DNA from: Flavobacterium cerinum
GTDB lineage: Bacteria; Bacteroidota; Bacteroidia; Flavobacteriales; Flavobacteriaceae
Reading direction: 5' to 3'
Assembly: GCF_004028155.1 (NCBI RefSeq)
Contig: NZ_SBII01000001.1
Coordinates: 1-64,000 of the forward strand
DNA: 64,000 nt
The position numbers and the translations under genes are program-made. A model generated the notes under the pieces. It was given only the letters and a program-made list of their open reading frames with translations. It searched no databases and had not been told where the DNA came from. Shown piece after piece: positions 59,296 to 64,000 of this stretch (position 1 is the stretch's first letter; each line of letters begins with the position of its first letter).

Positions 59296-60481
59296 ACGTT
59301 TCGTCGTTTACCTGGGCATATATGCTTTGTGCATTGCCCATAATTTTTATAAAACCTTTAGCGTCGTCTGCGGTCCAGGCATTGTTTATTTCGCCATACT
59401 GTCCAAATTTAGTATTCATCAGGTCGTGTGCCGATTCAATACCGTCTAGCGAAAAGTGGCATGGTTTTAGGGTTACAGTCACTTTACCTGTTACGGTTTT
59501 TTGGGTGTCTTCCAGGAATGTTTCTATGTTACGCATTACCGGATCAAGGTACTGCCCTTCATGAAACAGCATGCCATACCAGTTGCCCAACTGTTCTTTC
59601 CAGTACTGCTGCCATTTACCCAATACATGCTTCTCTAATAAATGATGTGCTTTTATAATGATCAATGGAGCAGCGGCTTCAAAGCCAACTCTCCCCTTTA
59701 TACCTATTATAGTATCGCCCACATGAATATCCCTCCCAATGGCAAAGGCAGATGCGAGTTCTTCCAGTTTGGTAATGTTTACGGTAGGTTTATCAAAATG
59801 ATCATTAAGTCCGATTAACTCGCCTTTTTCGAAATGCAGTGTCACTTTTTCAGGAGTTGTTTTTTGCAGGGGAGAAGGATAAGCCTCCTCTGGTAAAGGC
59901 TCGTTTGACGTTAGGGTTTCTTTACCTCCTACACTGGCTCCCCATATCCCTTTATTAATGGAATACTGTGCTTTTTCCCAGGTGTAATCTATACCGTTTT
60001 GCTGTAGGTAAGCCACCTCTTGCTGACGGGTAAGCTTTAAATCACGGATAGGGGTAATGATCTCTATTTCGGGAGCAATGGTCTGGAAGATGAGGTCAAA
60101 CCTAATCTGGTCATTACCTGCTCCGGTACTGCCATGAGCAATAGCATTGGCTCCTGTTTTTTTTGCGTATTTAATGCTTTCCAATGCCTGAAAAACCCTC
60201 TCGGCACTTACCGAAAGCGGATAGGTATTGTTTTTTAATACGTTGCCAAATACAAGATATTTAATGGCTTTTTGATAATAGGTCTCGATGATATCAAGAT
60301 TAGTATGCTGGACACTCCCAAGTTCATAAGCTCTTTTCTCGATATCAGATAGTTCCTGAAGTGTAAAGCCTCCGGTGTTAATAAGCAGGGTATGAACTTC
60401 ATAACCCAGTTCGTTCTTTAAATATTTAAGGCAGTATGAGGTGTCAAGACCGCCACTGTATGCTAAAACTACTTTTTTCAT
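59288..60481 (-). CDS. argG: Argininosuccinate synthase
   Basis: 397 residues. The N-type ATP pyrophosphatase motif is VVLAYSGGLDTSYCLKYL, followed by AIAHGSTGAGNDQIRFDL and NKGIWGASVGGKET. It couples citrulline and aspartate with ATP. It overlaps the GNAT gene upstream by 4 bp and argC downstream, so it is translationally linked with both. Confidence 0.95.
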   Translation of the reverse strand: MKKVVLAYSGGLDTSYCLKYLKNELGYEVHTLLINTGGFTLQELSDIEKRAYELGSVQHTNLDIIETYYQKAIKYLVFGNVLKNNTYPLSVSAERVFQALESIKYAKKTGANAIAHGSTGAGNDQIRFDLIFQTIAPEIEIITPIRDLKLTRQQEVAYLQQNGIDYTWEKAQYSINKGIWGASVGGKETLTSNEPLPEEAYPSPLQKTTPEKVTLHFEKGELIGLNDHFDKPTVNITKLEELASAFAIGRDIHVGDTIIGIKGRVGFEAAAPLIIIKAHHLLEKHVLGKWQQYWKEQLGNWYGMLFHEGQYLDPVMRNIETFLEDTQKTVTGKVTVTLKPCHFSLDGIESAHDLMNTKFGQYGEINNAWTADDAKGFIKIMGNAQSIYAQVNDETYD

Positions 60482-61107
60482 GATAGTGTTTTCTCTTTTT
60501 TAAGAAAAAGTGCCTGCTTTATGTTTTTAAGCCTTACCAGCACTTTTTGATTAAACGTATATTTTTCTTCGGATTTCTTTTTGGCAGGATCATAGAGCAT
60601 CCCGGTACAAAGGCACATTTTGTACTCTTTTCGTTCAAGAATATCAAAATTGGTACAGCCACGGCATCCGTTCCAAAAAGTAGGATCGCCGGTCAGCTCT
60701 GAGAACGGAACGGGTTTATAGCCCAGTTCGCTGTTTATCTTCATGACTGCCAGCCCCGTGGTGATGCCAAATATTTTGGCCCCGGGGAATTTTTCCTGCG
60801 AATAGTCAAAAACACGCGACTTTATTTGTTTTGCAAGGCCAAGATGACGGTAATCTGGGTGTACTATGAGTCCGGAGTTGGCAACAAACTTCCCGTGCTG
60901 CCAGCTTTCTATATAGCAAAATCCTGCCATATTACCATCTATAATAGCAATAACGGCGTCGCGACTTTCCATCTTCTTTATAATATAATCGGGGCTTCTT
61001 TTAGCAATGCCTGTACCTCTGATTATAGCCGAAGCTTCCATAGTGTCGCATATTTGCTGCGCATATTTGTAATGCTCTTCGTGAGCAATCACAATAGATA
61101 CATTCAT
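60478..61107 (-). CDS. GNAT acetyltransferase, probable N-acetylglutamate synthase
   Basis: 209 residues. The GNAT acetyl-CoA loop is seen in VHPDYRHLGLAKQIKSRVFD, with ANSGLIV before it and KINSELGYKPVPFSELTGDP after it. The C-terminal part has a Cys cluster (CRGCTNFDI, MCLCTGM) unlike most GNATs. It is the first gene of the arg operon and there is no other argA or argJ here, so acylation of glutamate is the likely role. Confidence 0.72.
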   Translation of the reverse strand: MNVSIVIAHEEHYKYAQQICDTMEASAIIRGTGIAKRSPDYIIKKMESRDAVIAIIDGNMAGFCYIESWQHGKFVANSGLIVHPDYRHLGLAKQIKSRVFDYSQEKFPGAKIFGITTGLAVMKINSELGYKPVPFSELTGDPTFWNGCRGCTNFDILERKEYKMCLCTGMLYDPAKKKSEEKYTFNQKVLVRLKNIKQALFLKKEKTLS

Positions 61108-61162
61108 TTAAAAATGTAATTAGTATTAATAAAAATCAATAGGGTAGATATACGGAGGTGTG

Positions 61163-61181
61163 ATCCGGGCGGACCGGATCA
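61163..61181 (-). other. Hairpin in the arg operon leader
   Basis: GATCCGG and CCGGATC form a perfect 7-bp stem with a 5-nt loop, about 55 nt upstream of the first arg gene. No U run follows, so it is not a classical terminator; it may expose or hide a binding site in the leader RNA. Confidence 0.5.
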
Positions 61182-61347
61182 TAGAAGATATGCAGACCTT
61201 ATGACCGGATTGGCAAAGGGCTTAAAAAAGAGATAAATGTGTTTATAGAGGTGCAGACGGAATATACCGATGCCTCAAATAAAAAAGGTAATGTTTTCAA
61301 AACGGGAATGTAAATAAAATGAATATTCGTGCAAAAACGTAGCGGTA

Positions 61348-61428
61348 CTAGATTGACCGCACCATCCGGAAAGTTACCGTGGTGTTTGCCCGAGACATAA
61401 TGGTATTATGTGCTTTATTTTTATTCAT
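61348..61428 (-). CDS. Candidate arginine leader peptide
   Basis: A 26-residue frame, MNKNKAHNTIMSRANTTVTF followed by RMVRSI, starts 5 nt after a TACATTTG -7 element. All three of its arginines use CGG, a codon that should be rare in this AT-rich genome. Its end overlaps the first arm of a GCGGT/ACCGC hairpin (61360..61342) followed after three bases by TTTTT. This is the layout of transcription attenuation, where a slow ribosome at Arg codons would change folding. The remaining leader down to 61108 has further hairpins. Confidence 0.5.
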   Translation of the reverse strand: MNKNKAHNTIMSRANTTVTFRMVRSI

Positions 61429-61433
61429 CGGTG

Positions 61434-61441
61434 CAAATGTA
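61434..61441 (-). promoter_or_regulatory. argG: Promoter -7 element of the arg operon
   Basis: Minus-strand TACATTTG (61441..61434) fits TAnnTTTG. A start about 6 nt downstream would give a 5' leader of about 320 nt before the GNAT gene. Confidence 0.55.
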
Positions 61442-62085
61442 TAACATTTTACAATACCTAATAGTTAAAAATAAACTAAGATGCTGACTTTTATTTAAAC
61501 AGATTATTGATAAAATGCATACATCATTTCATAAATATTTTGCTTTAAAATGTAATAATTATAGTTCAAAAAATGCGTAAATGGGCGGGAGTAGCCTTTT
61601 TGAAGTATAAATTTGTTGGTAAAACTGGGAATATTTTTCTTACGAACTGTAACTCTTTTTTTGTGGATATATTATCTATATGTTAATAAAAATGTTGTTT
61701 TTGCCTCTAAAACAGGAAAATTCATTCAAATAAGTACTAATAAAATTGAAATATAAATATTTTCTGACACTGTTTAAAAAATGTTAAAATGTTAATATTA
61801 TCTTAATTTTTTATGCTGTTAAAATTAAATTTCGAGTGTAAAGAAAGTATCAATTTTAAGACAATTTTTTGATTAAATAAAGCAACTATATTTTGAATAA
61901 TTATTTAAAATATGGTTAAAAATTAGCCATTTAGTTGTAAATAAAGGCATTTCAATACTATAATAGATATTAAGTTCAATTTGTCGTTTTTTTATGCGCA
62001 TTCATCGAATATAGTTTTTTACAAGAATTTGTTTACATACTTTTGAGTGCAAAAGCTTGTGGTCGCCGTATGACCTTGTAAGAAA
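61442..62085. other. AT-rich intergenic region
   Basis: I see no gene or structured RNA here. It separates the divergent arg operon and the large secreted-protein gene. TACTTTTG at 62038..62045 is a possible -7 element for the latter, without a clear TTG box. Confidence 0.6.
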
Positions 62086-64000
62086 ATGAGTAAAAAAAAC
62101 TACATACTTTATTTAAAATTTAGCTTTTTCATATGGTTGATCTTTTTGGTCAATGGTTATTCACAAGTAAGTGTTTCAAAGCCAATTTTAAGGTTCACTA
62201 AAGCTTGTGCCTCTTCAACATTTAACTCTTTTGAATTTGCTTTTACTGTAAGTAATCCACAAGAAGCGGGTGTGGGAAATTCGTTTATTGTTGAATTATC
62301 AAATGCAACAGGAAGCTTTACAGTTCCTACAGTGGTTAAAACACTTACCGGTACAGGAGCAACATTTGATCCTGTTTTTTTTGCTCTGCCTTTAAATGCT
62401 TATGGCGCAGGTTACAGACTTAGAGTTAGAAGTACCGTACCCGCTACAACAAGTCCGGTAAGTGCTGCTTTTCCTGCTTACTACGCAATTCATAACCAGC
62501 CTTTTTCTATAAATAATAATAGTGGTACTGTCCAGATATGCCAGGGAAACTCGTATACCCTAAGTATCGATAATACAGGCACTTCATCCTCTCCTACATT
62601 TTATCCTGCCCTCACTTATAAATGGTTTAAAGATCTTACTGTTATTCCAGGGGCTACAGGTCCTTCGTTAACGGTTACACAGGCGGGTAAATATTATGTA
62701 TATACTGAATATGGTGCATGTACTGAATATATGTTCTCTTATTCTAATGATGTTAATGTTGCCGTTCAGGCAGTATTAACTCCGGTATTAACAACAACAA
62801 GTACTTCACTTTGCCCTGCGGGTACAAGAACATTAACGAGCAGTGTACAGACAGCTGGTTATACTTATGTATGGTATAGGGATAATGCTGTTATTGCAGG
62901 TGCCAATACACCTAACTATACTGCAAGCCAGGAGGGGCTTTATCATTTACAGATTACAGGTGGCGGCTGTGTTTTTGAAACCAACGCGATTGAACTTGAC
63001 GCTGTAGATTTTAATCTGGCGATAGATCCTTCTGTGACAACAATTTTAATTCCGGGTGATCAGATCGATATTAATGCTATCACCGATGCTATATCGCCTA
63101 CTTATAAATGGTATAGAAATAATGGAATTATTCCTGGGGCAACAGCAGTATCTTACAATGTTACTCAAAAGGGAACATATAAGGTTGAGGTTAACGAACC
63201 GGCTCCCTGTAATATAACAAAAGAGGCAGCAGTTACTGTTTTGTATCCGGATCAATTTAATCTTAAAATTCAGCTTACGCCGGATTATCAGGCCTGTGTG
63301 AGTACGTTGGCAACTCTAGAGATCAATCTGTTCGATGCGATTACCGGTTCCAATATAGTCAGTATCTTAGGTAATACTTATAATTACTCTTATAAATGGT
63401 ATAAGGACAATGTGCCATTAGCCGGGGCAGCTACAACCCAATTATCGATTACAGATCCACTTCAAAGTGGATTTTATAAACTTGAAGTGACAATTCCTGA
63501 TTATGGAGTTGTCACTTCAAATGCGATAGAGGTAAAACTGTCTTTTGGTGATGTTGTTATTTCGGGAGCTAACCTGATCTGTGAAGGGGCAATAGTGGCA
63601 TTGACATCGAATATGGCAGGTAATGAGTATAATTATCAGTGGTATAAAAATGGAGTAGCTCTTTCGGCAATAACAACTCCTACGCTTGGAGCAGATTCTG
63701 AAGGTGATTATTATTTAATAGTAACCAATGGGAGCTGCAGTGATCAATCAAATACGATACATATTGATAAAGCAATAATTAATGTGAGTAGTGTTAGTGC
63801 AGTTTTAGACCTTATACTGCCGGGACAAACTAAAACACTTACTGTTACTACTGATGCCGTTTTGCCTCAATATAAGTGGTACCGCAATAATATTCTTTTA
63901 GCAGCCAGTACATCTACGCTCACTGCTACACAAAACGGTGTATATAAAGTAGTGGTAACCCAAACATCGGGTTGTAATGCTACTGCCGAGAAAACATTTA
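62086..64000 (+). CDS. Large secreted protein with repeated Ig-like modules, 5' part
   Basis: The frame is open for 638 codons from ATG 62086 to the window end. The N-terminus (KFSFFIWLIFLVNGYSQ) is a signal peptide. After a ~130-residue start come repeats of about 80-90 residues with YKWYKDN, IPGAT, LTVTQAGKYYV and a cysteine pair, the Ig-like/PKD-like modules common in gliding-associated surface proteins of Flavobacteriia. The C-terminal sorting domain (type IX secretion) would lie beyond the window. It could be an adhesin or cell-surface filament. Confidence 0.85.
   Translation, partial: MSKKNYILYLKFSFFIWLIFLVNGYSQVSVSKPILRFTKACASSTFNSFEFAFTVSNPQEAGVGNSFIVELSNATGSFTVPTVVKTLTGTGATFDPVFFALPLNAYGAGYRLRVRSTVPATTSPVSAAFPAYYAIHNQPFSINNNSGTVQICQGNSYTLSIDNTGTSSSPTFYPALTYKWFKDLTVIPGATGPSLTVTQAGKYYVYTEYGACTEYMFSYSNDVNVAVQAVLTPVLTTTSTSLCPAGTRTLTSSVQTAGYTYVWYRDNAVIAGANTPNYTASQEGLYHLQITGGGCVFETNAIELDAVDFNLAIDPSVTTILIPGDQIDINAITDAISPTYKWYRNNGIIPGATAVSYNVTQKGTYKVEVNEPAPCNITKEAAVTVLYPDQFNLKIQLTPDYQACVSTLATLEINLFDAITGSNIVSILGNTYNYSYKWYKDNVPLAGAATTQLSITDPLQSGFYKLEVTIPDYGVVTSNAIEVKLSFGDVVISGANLICEGAIVALTSNMAGNEYNYQWYKNGVALSAITTPTLGADSEGDYYLIVTNGSCSDQSNTIHIDKAIINVSSVSAVLDLILPGQTKTLTVTTDAVLPQYKWYRNNILLAASTSTLTATQNGVYKVVVTQTSGCNATAEKTF

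Noticed and set aside
61142..61440. Known riboswitch class in the arg leader
   Set aside because: I could not match the conserved cores of SAM, TPP, lysine, glycine or guanidine riboswitches; the leader peptide explanation fits better.

Overview
The window is a piece of a Bacteroidota chromosome, most likely a member of the Flavobacteriia. The evidence is low GC, TAnnTTTG-type -7 promoter elements, a flavobacterial-style arginine gene cluster, and a large secreted protein with repeated Ig-like modules. It opens in the 3' part of a 5S rRNA gene and ends inside that secreted-protein gene.

Positions about 580 to 39286 are one complete-looking Mu-like transposable prophage of about 38.7 kb. It sits inside a sensor histidine kinase gene: the kinase N-terminal part is at 39287..40401 and its ATP-binding C-terminal part is at 359..568, both on the minus strand. 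The repressor end is at the right. There, a LexA/CI-like S24 repressor (+) diverges from a Ner-like protein, a MuA-like DDE transposase, a MuB-like ATPase and a second P-loop ATPase (-). A block of small middle genes follows leftwards, with a DUF3164 protein, a possible GemA protein, an odd tRNA, a C5 DNA methyltransferase and a DUF1643 protein. Late genes form two divergent blocks leaving 16485..16657. The plus block holds terminase subunits, a gp36-like protein, a portal-MuF-nuclease fusion, the tape measure protein and gpG-like and tail-completion proteins. The minus block holds the protease/scaffold, major capsid protein, a DUF5675 protein with a u-spanin, sheath, tube, a frameshifted tail chaperone, baseplate, fibres, a holin-like protein and a second C5 methyltransferase.

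The prophage items most worth a second look are these. A 999-residue portal-MuF protein ends in two nuclease-like toxin modules and has no obvious immunity gene. A strongly structured RNA with two mutually exclusive folds lies upstream of the terminal methyltransferase. A tRNA has an apparent 8-nt anticodon loop. TTTAAA boxes recur at 11-bp spacing across the element. Four TGGAA-N5-TTCCA sites occur around and inside the repressor gene. A -1 frameshift signal is present in the tail chaperone gene. A fibre-like protein carries a signal peptide.

Right of the prophage is host DNA. A sigma-54-dependent response regulator, partner of the broken kinase, diverges from a MacAB-TolC-like export operon: membrane fusion protein, a 20-residue membrane peptide, ABC ATPase, three tandem paralogous FtsX-type permeases and a TolC-like channel. 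A convergent terminator separates this from an arginine biosynthesis operon on the minus strand (GNAT acetyltransferase, argG, argC, argD, acyl-ornithine carbamoyltransferase, argB, an argE-like deacylase, argH). Upstream of that operon is a leader of about 330 nt with a candidate 26-residue leader peptide containing three CGG arginine codons. All family names come from reading motifs by eye; no database search was run.
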